The notes beneath the pieces are model-generated. The model searched no databases and was not told the DNA's origin. It was given only the letters and a program-made list of their open reading frames with translations. Positions 44,502 through 54,474 of a stretch of DNA of 64,000 nucleotides are shown piece by piece. The stretch is from an uncultured Hyphomicrobiales bacterium (GTDB lineage Bacteria > Pseudomonadota > Alphaproteobacteria > Rhizobiales > Devosiaceae): positions 43,196 to 107,195 of the forward strand of contig CAIKKY010000031.1 of assembly GCA_903828145.1 (NCBI GenBank), given 5' to 3'. Made by a program: the position numbers and the translations under genes. Position 1 is the stretch's first letter, and every line of letters begins with the position of its first letter.

Positions 44502-46136
44502 ATGACAGATCCTTTGCGCGCCGCGATCCGCGGCCTCTTTTGTGCATCCGCTCTTTGTGCCGTGCTCACGGCCCCGGTCCTTGCGGCCGAAGTTCCGGCG
44601 GGCACCAAGCTCGCCGACGAGCAGACATTTTCGACATCGGTTGGCGCAGCCATCGGCGCGTTCGATCCGCAACTGGCCGAGGATACCGACCAGTCGGCGG
44701 TCATCAATAATCTGTTCGAAGGGCTCTATTCGGAGGATGACAAGGGCAATCTCGTGCCCGCGCTGTCTGATGGCTATACGCTCAGCGACGATCGCACGGT
44801 CTATACGTTCAAGATCAAAGCCGCGAACTGGTCGAACGGCGATCCGGTGACGGCCCAGGATTTCGTGTTCGCCTGGCGCCGGGCCGTCGATCCCGCGCTT
44901 GCGTCCAACTACGCTTATTTCCTCGGCCTTGCCGGGATCCTGAACGCCGATGACATTGTGGCGGGCCAGAAAAAGCCCGAGGAGTTGGGCGTCAGGGCGA
45001 TTGACGACAAGACGCTTGAAGTCACCCTCAGCTCGCCGCGCCCTTATTTCCCCATGACCCTGACCCAGACGACACTGTTCCCGGTGCCGCAGAACGTGGT
45101 TGAGGCTTTCGGCAAGGATTGGCTGAAGCCTGAGAACATCGTTGGCAATGGCGCCTATGTGCTGAAGTCGAATTCGCCGGGCGAAGTGGTGGTGCTGGTG
45201 CGCAACCCGCGCTATCGCGACGACGCCAAGACGGTGATCAACGAAGTGCGCTTCGTCACCATCACCGACGAAGCGCAGGAAGTAGCGCGCTATCTTTCCG
45301 GCGAAGTCGACCATGTGGGCGTGCCGACCGGACAATTGCCCAAGTTCAAGGCCGAATACCCGAATGAAGTGACGGTCGCGCCGCGGCTCTGCACCTATTA
45401 TTTCGACGTCAATGTGGGGGCGAAAGCCAGCAACAAGGCGCTGACCGACCAGCGCGTCCGCGAAGCGCTCTATCTGGCGATTGACCGCGACGTGCTTATC
45501 AATAACGTGCTGCAGGGCGGGCAGATTCCGGCCTATTTCCTCACACCAGCGGCGACAGCGGGCTTCACCACGCCGGACGTTCCGGCGCTGAACATGACCC
45601 AGGCCGAACGCAATGAGCGCGCGAAGGCCCTCCTCGCCGAGGCCGGGTACGGCCCGGATAATCCGCTGAAATTTGAATATATCTACAACACCGGCGAAGG
45701 GCACAAGAAGATCGCCGTGGTCGTCGCGCAGATGTATAAAGAGACGCTCGGCGTCGAGATGACTATCCGCGATATGGAATGGGCGACGCTGCTCGATACG
45801 CGCCACCAGCAGAACTTCGAAGTGAGCCGATCGGCCTGGTGCGGCGATTACAATGAAGCCTCGACCTTCCTGAGCCTGGTTGACACCAAGTCGACGCAAA
45901 ACAGTTCGGGCTACAGCAATGCCGAGATCGACAAGCTGCTGGCGGACTCGGCTACCAAGGATGATCCGACGGCGGACTACACCAGAATCGAGCAGATTCT
46001 GGCCACCGATCTGCCGATCATTCCCGTGTATCACTACACCAGCAATGCTCTGATGAAGACCAATGTCAAAGGCTGGCCCTACGACAATGTCGAGGGCAAG
46101 TGGTACGCCAAGGATCTCTATAAGATCGCCGAATAA
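44502..46136 (+). CDS. oppA: Oligopeptide ABC transporter, substrate-binding protein (copy 3)
   Basis: This is a 544-residue periplasmic protein read from the ATG at 44502 (GGGAGA upstream). The signal peptide ends near ...LTAPVLAAE, and the mature N-terminus EVPAGTKLADEQTF matches copies 1 and 2. Long stretches are shared with copy 2 (NADDIVAG, YYF, VEMTIRDMEWATLLDTRHQ, AWCGDYNEASTFLSL), so A2 and A3 are a tandem duplication. It ends in WYAKDLYKIAE. The ORF track's 31-residue N-terminal extension has no signal-peptide logic. Confidence 0.92.
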   Translation: MTDPLRAAIRGLFCASALCAVLTAPVLAAEVPAGTKLADEQTFSTSVGAAIGAFDPQLAEDTDQSAVINNLFEGLYSEDDKGNLVPALSDGYTLSDDRTVYTFKIKAANWSNGDPVTAQDFVFAWRRAVDPALASNYAYFLGLAGILNADDIVAGQKKPEELGVRAIDDKTLEVTLSSPRPYFPMTLTQTTLFPVPQNVVEAFGKDWLKPENIVGNGAYVLKSNSPGEVVVLVRNPRYRDDAKTVINEVRFVTITDEAQEVARYLSGEVDHVGVPTGQLPKFKAEYPNEVTVAPRLCTYYFDVNVGAKASNKALTDQRVREALYLAIDRDVLINNVLQGGQIPAYFLTPAATAGFTTPDVPALNMTQAERNERAKALLAEAGYGPDNPLKFEYIYNTGEGHKKIAVVVAQMYKETLGVEMTIRDMEWATLLDTRHQQNFEVSRSAWCGDYNEASTFLSLVDTKSTQNSSGYSNAEIDKLLADSATKDDPTADYTRIEQILATDLPIIPVYHYTSNALMKTNVKGWPYDNVEGKWYAKDLYKIAE

Positions 46137-46149
46137 GCCTAAGCAAAAC

Positions 46150-46176
46150 AGGTCGTCGCGCCCGGCGCGGCGACCT
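46150..46176 (+). other. Intercistronic hairpin between oppA3 and oppB2
   Basis: AGGTCGTCGCG-CCCGG-CGCGGCGACCT pairs over 11 bp with one G-T pair and no T-run. Such stems after SBP genes commonly protect the upstream mRNA from 3' exonucleases, giving more binding protein than permease. The role here is inferred. Confidence 0.55.
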
Positions 46177-46198
46177 GACCTCACGGGAGTTCCGCTGC

Positions 46199-47122
46199 AT
46201 GATCCGTTTCATCCTCAGGCGATTGGCGATTGCGATCCCAACGCTGCTTGCGCTGATCGTGGTCAGCTTCATCCTGATGAAGGTGGCGCCGGGCAATCCC
46301 TTTACGGGGGAGAAAACCCTGCCCAAGGAAGTGATGGCCAATATCATGGCGCGCTACGGGCTCGATAAGCCCGAGTGGCAGCAATTGCTCGATTATATCA
46401 GCAATATCGTGCTGCATTTCGATTTCGGCCCCTCGTTCAAATACAAGGACAGGTCGGTTACCGAGATCATTGCGCAGGGCTTTCCGGTCACGTTCACCTA
46501 CGGCATGTGGACCTTTGTGGTCTCGACCGTGCTCGGGGTGTTCGTGGGCGTGCTGGCGGCAGTGCGGCAGAACAGCTGGGTCGATTATCTCAGCCTCGGC
46601 ATCACCATCGGCGCGCAGGTTGTGCCGGTTTATGTGGTCGCGCCGCTGCTCGTTCTGATCTTTACCCTGTGGCTCGGCTGGCTGCCGGGCGGCGGGTGGA
46701 ACGGCGGGCACTGGAGCAATGTGATCCTGCCGGTGGTCGCGCTCAGCTTCTCGCTGGTGGCCAGCGTGGCGCGCATCATGCGGTCGTCCATGCTGGAGGT
46801 TCTGGGGTCCAACTATATCCGCACGGCGCGGGCCAAGGGCATTCCGGGCTACAAGATCATCCTGCGGCATGCGCTGCGGCCGGCGCTCCTGCCCGTGGTG
46901 ACTTATCTCGCGCCCATGCTGGTTTATGTCATCACCGGGTCGGTGATCATCGACATGTATTTTTCCACCGGCGGGATCGGGTCGGCGTTCGTCAACAGCG
47001 CCCTCAACCGCGATTATTCCACGGCAATGGGCATCACCATTCTGTATGGCACGCTGACCATTGCCGGTAACCTTCTTGTCGATCTCATCTATGCGTGGAT
47101 CGACCCCAAGATCAGGCTCTAG
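46199..47122 (+). CDS. oppB: Oligopeptide ABC transporter permease (opp2)
   Basis: This 307-residue OppB-type permease has six helices. LRRLAIAIPTLLALIVVSFILMKVAPGNP is the first, and FDFGPSFKYKDRSV and EVLGSNYIRTARAKGI (EAA loop) are close to the opp1 copy. The region WLGWLPGGGWNGG is nearly the same in both OppB proteins. GGGAG lies before the ATG. Confidence 0.92.
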   Translation: MIRFILRRLAIAIPTLLALIVVSFILMKVAPGNPFTGEKTLPKEVMANIMARYGLDKPEWQQLLDYISNIVLHFDFGPSFKYKDRSVTEIIAQGFPVTFTYGMWTFVVSTVLGVFVGVLAAVRQNSWVDYLSLGITIGAQVVPVYVVAPLLVLIFTLWLGWLPGGGWNGGHWSNVILPVVALSFSLVASVARIMRSSMLEVLGSNYIRTARAKGIPGYKIILRHALRPALLPVVTYLAPMLVYVITGSVIIDMYFSTGGIGSAFVNSALNRDYSTAMGITILYGTLTIAGNLLVDLIYAWIDPKIRL

Positions 47123-47131
47123 GAGGCGATG

Positions 47132-48058
47132 ATGCTGGTGAAGAGCCGAACTGCAACGCTGGCCGAAGACGGGTTCGCCCGCCTGCCCGAAAAGGGTCGC
47201 TCGCTCTGGGCAGATGCGCTGTCGCGTTTTGCGCGCAATCGCGCGGCCATGATGGGCGTGATCATTCTCGCCCTCGTGATCCTGTTCATGGCACTCGGGC
47301 CCCTGCTTGGGCGCTGGACGATTGAAAAGATCGATTGGGACGTGATGGGCATGGTGGCCGAAAAGGGCATGCCCAGCCTTGAAACCGGGCATTATTTCGG
47401 CACCGACGATGTGGGGCGCGATCTGTATTCGCGCGTCATCCAGGGCATTGGCATGTCGCTGATGGCCGGGCTCGTCAGCGCCGGGGTGGCCGTGGCCATC
47501 GGCACGTTCTACGGGGCCGTGTCCGGATATTTCGGCGGCCGGATCGACAGCGCCATGATGCGCTTTGTCGATATTCTCTATGCCGTGCCCACCATGTTCC
47601 TCGTCATTGTCATCCTGATGATGTTCGGGCGCACGGTTGAGGTGCTGTTCGTCAGTCTCGGCGCCATTTCGTGGATGGGGCTGGCGCGTGTGGTGCGCGG
47701 GCAGACCATTGCGCTCCGCCATCGTGAGTTTGTCGAGGCGGCGGTGGCCGGTGGGGCGCGTCCGCTCGCTATTGTGTACCGGCATGTGCTGCCCAATCTG
47801 CTGGGGCTCGTGGCGGTTTATGCCTCGCTGCTCATTCCCGACATGATCATGGTCGAAAGCTTCCTGAGCTTCCTCGGGCTCGGCATCCAGGACCCCAATA
47901 CATCGCTCGGCATGCTGATTTCCGAAGGCTCGGCCACCATGATGTATGGCACGCTGTGGCAATTGGCCTTTCCGCTGTTTTTCTTCGTGCTCATCCTGTT
48001 CAGCCTCTACTTCGTGGGCGACGGCCTGCGCGACGCGCTCGACCCGAAGGATCGCTAA
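47132..48058 (+). CDS. oppC: Oligopeptide ABC transporter permease (opp2)
   Basis: This permease of about 308 residues shows the OppC marks HYFGTDDVGRDLYSRVIQGIGMS, VEAAVAGGARPLAIVYRHVLPN and SFLSFLGLGIQDPNTSLG. Two ATGs lie side by side. I prefer the second (47132) because AGGAGG at 47121-47126 is then five bases away, whereas it is only two bases from the first at 47129. The stop is directly followed by the oppD ATG. Confidence 0.92.
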   Translation: MLVKSRTATLAEDGFARLPEKGRSLWADALSRFARNRAAMMGVIILALVILFMALGPLLGRWTIEKIDWDVMGMVAEKGMPSLETGHYFGTDDVGRDLYSRVIQGIGMSLMAGLVSAGVAVAIGTFYGAVSGYFGGRIDSAMMRFVDILYAVPTMFLVIVILMMFGRTVEVLFVSLGAISWMGLARVVRGQTIALRHREFVEAAVAGGARPLAIVYRHVLPNLLGLVAVYASLLIPDMIMVESFLSFLGLGIQDPNTSLGMLISEGSATMMYGTLWQLAFPLFFFVLILFSLYFVGDGLRDALDPKDR

Positions 48059-49041
<983 letters not shown>

Positions 49042-49045
<4 letters not shown>

Positions 49046-50040
49046 CCATTCGTGAAGGCGAACCGCTGCTCAGGGTTGAGGGTCTGTCGAAGAGCTTCAT
49101 GGTCTCGGGTGGGATGTTCCGCGCCCCGCGCGAACTGAAGGCGCTGCAGGATATCAGCTTCACCGTGCGGCCCAATGAAACGCTGGGCATTGTGGGCGAA
49201 AGCGGCTGCGGAAAATCAACGCTCGGCCGCTCGATCCTGCAATTGCTGCGGCCTGAACTGGGCCGGGTGGTGTGGCTGGGACAGGATCTGGTCGCCACGC
49301 GCGGCGAGGTTCTGCGCAAGAAGCGCAAGGACGTGCAGATCATCTTTCAGGACCCCTTGGCATCGCTCAACCCGCGCATGACCGTGGGCGAAATCATTGC
49401 CGAGCCGCTGCGCTCGCTGATGCCCGAGCTGAATGGCGCCGAACGCCGTGCCAAGGTCGCTGAGACCATGAAGGCCGTGCACCTCAGCCCCGACATGGTG
49501 AACCGCTATCCGCATGAGTTTTCGGGCGGGCAGGCGCAGCGTATCGGCATTGCGCGGGCGCTGATCACCGGCCCCAAGCTTATTGTGTGCGACGAGCCGG
49601 TTTCGGCGCTCGATGTATCGATTCAGGCGCAGATCCTCAATCTGCTGGCCGAACTCAAGGAGCGGATGGGGCTGACGCTCATCTTTATTTCGCACAATCT
49701 GAGCGTGGTGCGGCACGTCTCCGACCGGATCATGGTGCTCTATCTCGGGCGGGTGGTTGAACTCGCCGATGGGGAGCAGCTCTATCTGCATCCCCGCCAC
49801 CCTTACACGCGCGCGCTGCTCGCCTCGGTGCCGATTCCCGATCCACGCCGGGCGCGGGGGCGGGACCTGAAGGGGCTGAGCGGCGAAATTCCGTCGCCCA
49901 TCGACCAGCCCTCGGGCTGCGCGTTCCGCACGCGGTGCCCCTATGCAGTGGCCCCTTGTGCCGAAGTCCGGCCGCCGCTGGAAGCGGTGCCGAACCATGG
50001 TGATGTGGCCTGTCACCGCTGGCGTGAGATTGGCGAATAG
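49042..50040 (+). CDS. oppF: Oligopeptide ABC transporter ATPase (opp2)
   Basis: This 332-residue ATPase has Walker A GESGCGKSTLGRSIL, Q-loop IIFQDPLASLNPRM, signature FSGGQAQRIGIARAL, Walker B VCDEPVSALDVSIQ and C-terminal tail GCAFRTRCPYAVAPC. It is the last gene of the opp2 operon. The promoter of rpmJ begins 16 bp after its stop codon, and no terminator is seen between. Confidence 0.93.
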
Positions 50041-50055
50041 CGCCTGTTACGGGCG

Positions 50056-50084
50056 TTGACAGCCGGTGGTTTTGCCCTTAGACA
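50056..50084 (+). promoter_or_regulatory. Sigma-70 promoter of rpmJ
   Basis: A consensus -35 TTGACA at 50056-50061 and TAGACA at 50079-50084 are spaced by exactly 17 bp. The predicted start is about 45 bp before the rpmJ ATG. This is the best housekeeping-type promoter seen in the window. Confidence 0.78.
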
Positions 50085-50138
50085 CAGCGCCAACCGATGG
50101 CGCGCCTGCGCGCCTTTTTAGTTTATTCTGAGGTTATC

Positions 50139-50264
50139 ATGAAGGTCACGAACTCGCTGAAGGCCCTGTTGGGGCGCCACCGCGCCAACAAGCTCGTCCG
50201 CCGCCGCGGGCGCGTGTACATCATCAACAAGGTGGACAAGCGCTATAAGGCGCGCCAGGGCTGA
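50139..50264 (+). CDS. rpmJ: 50S ribosomal protein L36 (zinc-free type)
   Basis: This 41-residue basic protein is too short for the ORF track. It begins [18 protein letters not shown], continues [22 protein letters not shown], and fits L36. The usual Cys4/Cys-His zinc-binding residues are absent, so it is the zinc-independent form that is common in Hyphomicrobiales. GAGGT lies before the ATG, a consensus promoter upstream and two terminators downstream. Confidence 0.93.
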   Translation: MKVTNSLKALLGRHRANKLVRRRGRVYIINKVDKRYKARQG

Positions 50265-50283
50265 GGCTCCGGTCACCTGTTGG

Positions 50284-50307
50284 AAAAGGGCCCTGCTGGG
50301 CCCTTTT
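50284..50307 (+). terminator. First rpmJ terminator
   Basis: AAAAGGGCCC-TGCT-GGGCCCTTTT is a perfect 10-bp stem followed by GCTTTT, 19 bp after the rpmJ stop. It can work on both strands. Confidence 0.85.
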
Positions 50308-50330
50308 GCTTTTGTATCAGCGCATTGAAG

Positions 50331-50358
50331 AAGGGCCCCGCAGGGCCCTTTGTTTTTT
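50331..50358 (+). terminator. Second rpmJ terminator
   Basis: AAGGGCCC-CGCA-GGGCCCTT is followed by TGTTTTTT. It repeats almost the same stem sequence as the terminator 45 bp before it. Confidence 0.8.
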
Positions 50359-50386
50359 GCCCGGTGAGCCGGGCCGCTGCCCCCAT

Positions 50387-50413
50387 AAAAAAAGGGCCCG
50401 CACGGGGCCCTTT
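50387..50413 (-). terminator. Terminator of the M20 dipeptidase gene
   Basis: On the minus strand AAAGGGCCC-CGTGC-GGGCCCTTT runs into a T-tract of seven bases (A-run at 50387-50393 on the plus strand). It lies 25-50 bp past the stop of the converging peptidase gene and uses the same GGGCCC stem as the two rpmJ terminators. Confidence 0.85.
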
Positions 50414-50437
50414 GTCGTTTCGTCGCTGGTTGTGTGT

Positions 50438-51823
50438 TTAGCGCGCGAACGCATCGAGGACGCGGATCCAGCTGCGGATACCGCGGTGGAAGCTCTCGAT
50501 GTCGTATTTCTCGTTGGGCGAGTGAATGCGGTCGTCATCGCGCGCAAAGCCGATCAGCAGCGTATCGAGCCCGAGGATGCGCTTGAAATCACCGGCGACG
50601 GGAATCGAGCCACCAGACCCGATAATCGCAGCCTCGCGGCCCCATTCATCGGCCAGCGCCGCAGCGGCCTTTTTGAGCAACGGCCCATCGGTCGGCACGC
50701 TGACGGCGGGGCTGCCGCCGTGCATGCGGAACGAGACCTTGGCATCGGGCGGCAGGCGCGCTTCGACATGGGCGCGGAAGGCGGCGCGGATCTTGTCGGG
50801 GTCCATGCCCGACACCAGCCGGAACGAAATTTTCGCGTGGGCCTTGGCCGGAATCACGGTCTTGAAGCCTTCGGCGGTATAGCCGCCCCAGATGCCGTTG
50901 ATTTCACAGGTCGGGCGCGCGCGGGTCTGCTCGAGTACCGAGCGGCCATGTTCGCCGGCAGGCGTCGTCAGCCCTGCGCCCTTGAGGAAACCGGCTTCAT
51001 CATAGGGCAGGCGCTTCCAGAGTGCAGCGATTTCGGCCGGGAGTTCGGCCACATCATCGTAAAAGCCCGCTATGGCCACGCTGCCATCGGGGTTGCGCAG
51101 CGACGCGATGATCTCGGCCAAAACCTGAATGGGGTTGCGCGCCGCGTTGCCATACATGCCTGAATGCAGGTCGTGGCTCGCGCAGGTCAGTTCGATTTCT
51201 TCCCCGACAAGGCCGCGCAGCATGGTGACGATGGCCGGGGTCTTTTCGTCCCACATGTCGGTATCGCAGACGAGGGCGATGTCGGCGGTTTCGAGTTCGG
51301 CCCGTGCTGCCGTCAGCGCGCCGGGCAGGTTGACGCCGCCGGTTTCCTCTTCGCCTTCGAGCAGGATGGTGACGCCAACGGGCAGCTTGCCCCGCACGGC
51401 CTTATAGGCGCGACAGGCCTCGATGAAGGTCAGGAGCTGGCCCTTGTCGTCGGAGGTGCCGCGCCCCACCATCCGGGCCGGAGCGCCGTCGCCCTCGACG
51501 ATCGTGCCGACGAACGGATCGGTGTGCCAGAGGTTGAGCGGATCAACCGGCTGCACGTCATAATGGCCGTAAAACAGCACGCGCGGCCCGGGGGTCGCGT
51601 GATCGTGCCCGATCACCACCGGGTGCCCCGGCGTTTCACGCAGGGACGTTGAAAACCCCAGGGCCTCCAGGTCGGCCTTCAGCCAGTTGGCTGCATCGCG
51701 CACTTTGCCGGCAAAGGCCGGATCGGTGGAAATCGACGGAATGGCGACCAGCCGCTGCAGCCGCTCAAGGCTTGCGGGCAGAGCGGCGTCGGCCGCGGCG
51801 AGCACAGTATCGAGATCGGTCAT
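50438..51823 (-). CDS. M20-family dipeptidase (ArgE/DapE-like)
   Basis: This 461-residue zinc peptidase has VLFYGHYDVQP (about 85-95; His and Asp ligands), GRGTSDDKGQLL (bridging Asp), LLEGEEETGG (catalytic Glu pair) and a dimerisation lid domain with SHDLHSGMYGNAARNP. The C-terminal His ligand is in DRIHSPNEKYDIESF. The pattern is that of the M20 dipeptidases (CNDP-like) rather than true DapE. It probably cleaves imported dipeptides, which fits the Opp operons next door. I use the ATG at 51823; the ORF-track start is a GTG six bases upstream. Confidence 0.9.
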   Translation of the reverse strand: MTDLDTVLAAADAALPASLERLQRLVAIPSISTDPAFAGKVRDAANWLKADLEALGFSTSLRETPGHPVVIGHDHATPGPRVLFYGHYDVQPVDPLNLWHTDPFVGTIVEGDGAPARMVGRGTSDDKGQLLTFIEACRAYKAVRGKLPVGVTILLEGEEETGGVNLPGALTAARAELETADIALVCDTDMWDEKTPAIVTMLRGLVGEEIELTCASHDLHSGMYGNAARNPIQVLAEIIASLRNPDGSVAIAGFYDDVAELPAEIAALWKRLPYDEAGFLKGAGLTTPAGEHGRSVLEQTRARPTCEINGIWGGYTAEGFKTVIPAKAHAKISFRLVSGMDPDKIRAAFRAHVEARLPPDAKVSFRMHGGSPAVSVPTDGPLLKKAAAALADEWGREAAIIGSGGSIPVAGDFKRILGLDTLLIGFARDDDRIHSPNEKYDIESFHRGIRSWIRVLDAFAR

Positions 51824-51869
51824 GGCCACTCACACTCTAAGGCAACGGTAAGGCGGGGCAGGCAGGGGC

Positions 51870-53306
51870 TCAGGATGAGCCCGCGCCATCCTGCCGGACA
51901 AAGGCAATGCGCAGCATATTGGTCGCGCCCGGTGTGCCGAGCGGAATACCGGCGGTGATCGCAATGCGGTCGCCGGGGCGGGCAAGGCCCTCCTGATAGG
52001 CGATGAGACAGGCGCGATCGACCATATCTTCGAGGTTCACCGCATCCGGGGTTTCAACGCATTGTACGCCCCAGACCACCGCAAGGCGGCGGGCGGTGCG
52101 GATATTGGGCGACAGCGCGAGAATCGGCTTCGAGGGACGCTCACGCGCGGCGCGAATGGCGGTCGAGCCCGACGAGGTGTAGGTGACGATGGACGCGAGA
52201 TCGAGCGTTTCGGCGACCTGACGGGTTGCGGCGGAAATGGCATCGGCGGCCGTCGCTTCGGGCTCAGCAGCCTGGGCGCGGATGATGCCGCGATAGTTGA
52301 TATCGCCTTCCACGGCCACGGCGACCTTGCTCATCATCGATACGGCTTCGATCGGGTACTGGCCCGAGGCGCTTTCGGCCGAGAGCATGATGGCGTCGGC
52401 GCCTTCGAACACGGCAATCGACACGTCCGAGACTTCGGCGCGGGTCGGGACCGGCGCGGTGATCATGGATTCGAGCATCTGGGTGGCGACGACCACCGGC
52501 TTGCCGTAGCGGCGGGCGATACGGATCATGCGTTTTTGCAGGCCCGGTACGGTTTCAATCGGCATTTCCACGCCGAGGTCGCCGCGCGCGATCATGAAGG
52601 CGTCGCACAGCTTGATGATTTCTTCGAGCCGCTCGACGGCCTGCGGCTTTTCGATCTTGGCCATCACGCCGGCGCGGCCCTGCACGATCTTGCGCACATC
52701 GATGATGTCTTCAGGCCGCTGCACGAAGCTGAGGGCGATCCAGTCGGCTTCGGCGGCGAGACCGGCCAAGAGGTCCGCGTGGTCCTTGTCGGTGAGCGCG
52801 CCCATCGGCAGCAGCGTATCGGGCAGGCTGACGCCCTTTTTGTCCGACAACTTGCCGCCGTAAATGACTTCGGTCTCAATCGAGCCGCCGCCGACGCGGG
52901 TCGCGCGCAATTGCAGCTTGCCATCGTCGAGCAGCAGGCGGTCGCCGACCGAGACGCTTTCGAGAATTTCGGGGTGCGGCAGTTGCACGCGCCGCAGGGT
53001 GCCCGGCGTCGTGTCGCTATCGAGGGTGAAGGTCTGGCCCTGGGCCAGGTGCACTGCGCCTTCAGCGAACTTGCCGACGCGGAGCTTGGGGCCCTGCAAA
53101 TCGACCAGAATACCAATCGGGTGCTTGAGGCGCGCCTCCACCGAGCGGATGCGGCGCACCGTCTCGTGCATCAACTCATGGCTCGCATGGCTCATGTTGA
53201 TGCGGAACACGTCGGCGCCAGAGCGCGCGAGCTTTTCGATCATCGCTTCTTCATGCGAGGCGGGGCCGAGGGTGGCGATGATCTTGACGCGGCGATTGCG
53301 TTTCAT
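51870..53306 (-). CDS. pyk: Pyruvate kinase
   Basis: This 478-residue glycolytic enzyme converts phosphoenolpyruvate and ADP to pyruvate and ATP. IIATLGPASHEEAMIEKL (about 9-26), FRINMSHASHE, VMAKIEKPQAVERLEEI (catalytic Lys), FMIARGDLGVEMPIE (Mg-binding) and KPVVVATQMLESM (K/Mg site) are all present, with the usual C-terminal allosteric domain. The ATG overlaps the stop of the upstream DUF1036 gene (ATGA), so the two are coupled. The 486-aa plus-strand ORF opposite is a shadow. Confidence 0.96.
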   Translation of the reverse strand: MKRNRRVKIIATLGPASHEEAMIEKLARSGADVFRINMSHASHELMHETVRRIRSVEARLKHPIGILVDLQGPKLRVGKFAEGAVHLAQGQTFTLDSDTTPGTLRRVQLPHPEILESVSVGDRLLLDDGKLQLRATRVGGGSIETEVIYGGKLSDKKGVSLPDTLLPMGALTDKDHADLLAGLAAEADWIALSFVQRPEDIIDVRKIVQGRAGVMAKIEKPQAVERLEEIIKLCDAFMIARGDLGVEMPIETVPGLQKRMIRIARRYGKPVVVATQMLESMITAPVPTRAEVSDVSIAVFEGADAIMLSAESASGQYPIEAVSMMSKVAVAVEGDINYRGIIRAQAAEPEATAADAISAATRQVAETLDLASIVTYTSSGSTAIRAARERPSKPILALSPNIRTARRLAVVWGVQCVETPDAVNLEDMVDRACLIAYQEGLARPGDRIAITAGIPLGTPGATNMLRIAFVRQDGAGSS

Positions 53307-53953
53307 TGGGTGTCAGTACCTTCATCAGTTGGGGCGCTGTCTGCGCCATCGCCGCCTCCGCCGGGGACCGTTTCGTCTCCGAGCGGTGCGTCGCTTTCAA
53401 GCGGCTGTGTTGAATCGAGCGAACCGGGGTCTTCGCCGCCAGTCACCGCGCCTTCGGTGAGCTGGAGGGTCCAGTTGCTGCTGTTATGCGTATCGACCTC
53501 GAAAAATCCGGTGCGTTCATAGCCACGCGCGAGGCAGTCTTCCACACCAAAGATGGTGAAGCTTTCATCGCGTGTACACATGTATACGGAGCCATCCCAG
53601 GCGCCGCCACCAATATCGTCTGCGGCGTACACGTAATAGTAGCGCTGGGCGGCAACATCGCCCCGATAGACCGAGACGCAGGCATTGGGTTCGGCCACCC
53701 ACCAGCCTTCAGACTGCCAGCCCTTTTCGGTCTTGTAGCCAAAGGCAATGGAAACGCGACTCGCCACCTGGTTGCACACCCGGAACTCGCCGGCCTCGGG
53801 CGCGGTGGCGTCTGTGTCGGCCGTTGCCGCCACTTCGGTTGCGGGTGCGGCCTGCCCGGCCGTCGGGGTTTCCGCCCGCGGCCACAACATGAACAGCGCA
53901 AGCGCCGTAAGCGCCGCGACCACAACACCGCCGATAGCCAGATAAATCCGCAA
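53303..53953 (-). CDS. DUF1036 domain protein with N-terminal membrane anchor
   Basis: This protein has about 216 residues. One N-terminal membrane helix (LAIGGVVVAALTALALFMLW) and an Ala/Thr/Pro linker lead to the DUF1036 domain at about 56-170: FRVCNQVASRVSIAFGYKTE, SEGWWVAEPNACVSVY, YYYVYAADDIGGG and YMCTRDESFTI...DCLARGY. The six conserved Cys suggest disulfides and a periplasmic location. The tail (171-216) is acidic and disordered. Function is unknown. The gene sits directly before pyk, an order found in related genomes. The only start seen is a TTG at 53953, so the true N-terminus is uncertain. Confidence 0.8.
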   Translation of the reverse strand: MRIYLAIGGVVVAALTALALFMLWPRAETPTAGQAAPATEVAATADTDATAPEAGEFRVCNQVASRVSIAFGYKTEKGWQSEGWWVAEPNACVSVYRGDVAAQRYYYVYAADDIGGGAWDGSVYMCTRDESFTIFGVEDCLARGYERTGFFEVDTHNSSNWTLQLTEGAVTGGEDPGSLDSTQPLESDAPLGDETVPGGGGDGADSAPTDEGTDTQ

Positions 53954-54183
53954 TAAAAAGGACCCGAAGCGGCCACACGCCGCGCGCGCTGTTTGTGCAA
54001 AGCGCTCGCCCGGCTGTCAACCGCTAAGGGGCCCCAGCGGCGCAATTGCGGTCAAGTCCGGCCCGGATGCGCTTTTGGCAGCAATCAACCCCTGTCCTGA
54101 TGTGAATTGCCGCGATGGAAGACTTGAACCGCCGGGCGGGAGCGGGTTGAACAGGGCATCATCCGCACAGCAAGGTTAAGAGC

Positions 54184-54453
54184 ATGTCCACCGTCTCTCC
54201 CGACAGCGTCGCCCAGGATCAACTGCGCGCCTTCATCGAGCGTATCGAGCGCATGGAGGAAGAGAAAAAGGCCATCGCCGAGGACATCAAGGAAATCTAC
54301 GCCGAAGCCAAGGGCAACGGCTTTGATACCAAGGTCCTGCGCAAGATCGTCACCATCCGCAAGCAGGACCGCGCCGAGCGCATGGAGCAGGAAGCCCTGC
54401 TCGAACTCTATATGAGCGCCCTCGGCATGGTTGATATCCCGCCGGAGGAGTGA
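54184..54453 (+). CDS. gapR: GapR, nucleoid-associated DNA-binding protein (DUF2312)
   Basis: This 89-residue all-helical protein has a long first coiled-coil helix ([36 protein letters not shown]) and a basic second part ([32 protein letters not shown]). Sequence and length match the UPF0335/GapR family. In Caulobacter GapR clamps overtwisted DNA ahead of replication and transcription and stimulates topoisomerases. It is a single gene with AAGG before the ATG, converging with dxs. Confidence 0.92.
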   Translation: MSTVSPDSVAQDQLRAFIERIERMEEEKKAIAEDIKEIYAEAKGNGFDTKVLRKIVTIRKQDRAERMEQEALLELYMSALGMVDIPPEE

Positions 54454-54474
54454 GGCCCGCCCGCTGGTGACGGG

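Noticed and set aside
50284-50413. GGGCCC hairpins as a REP-type dispersed repeat family
   Set aside because: Each is placed like a gene terminator with a T-run in the right direction, so termination explains them.
52062-53522. 486-aa plus-strand ORF opposite pyk
   Set aside because: Antisense to pyruvate kinase; composition unlike a real protein and no start signal.
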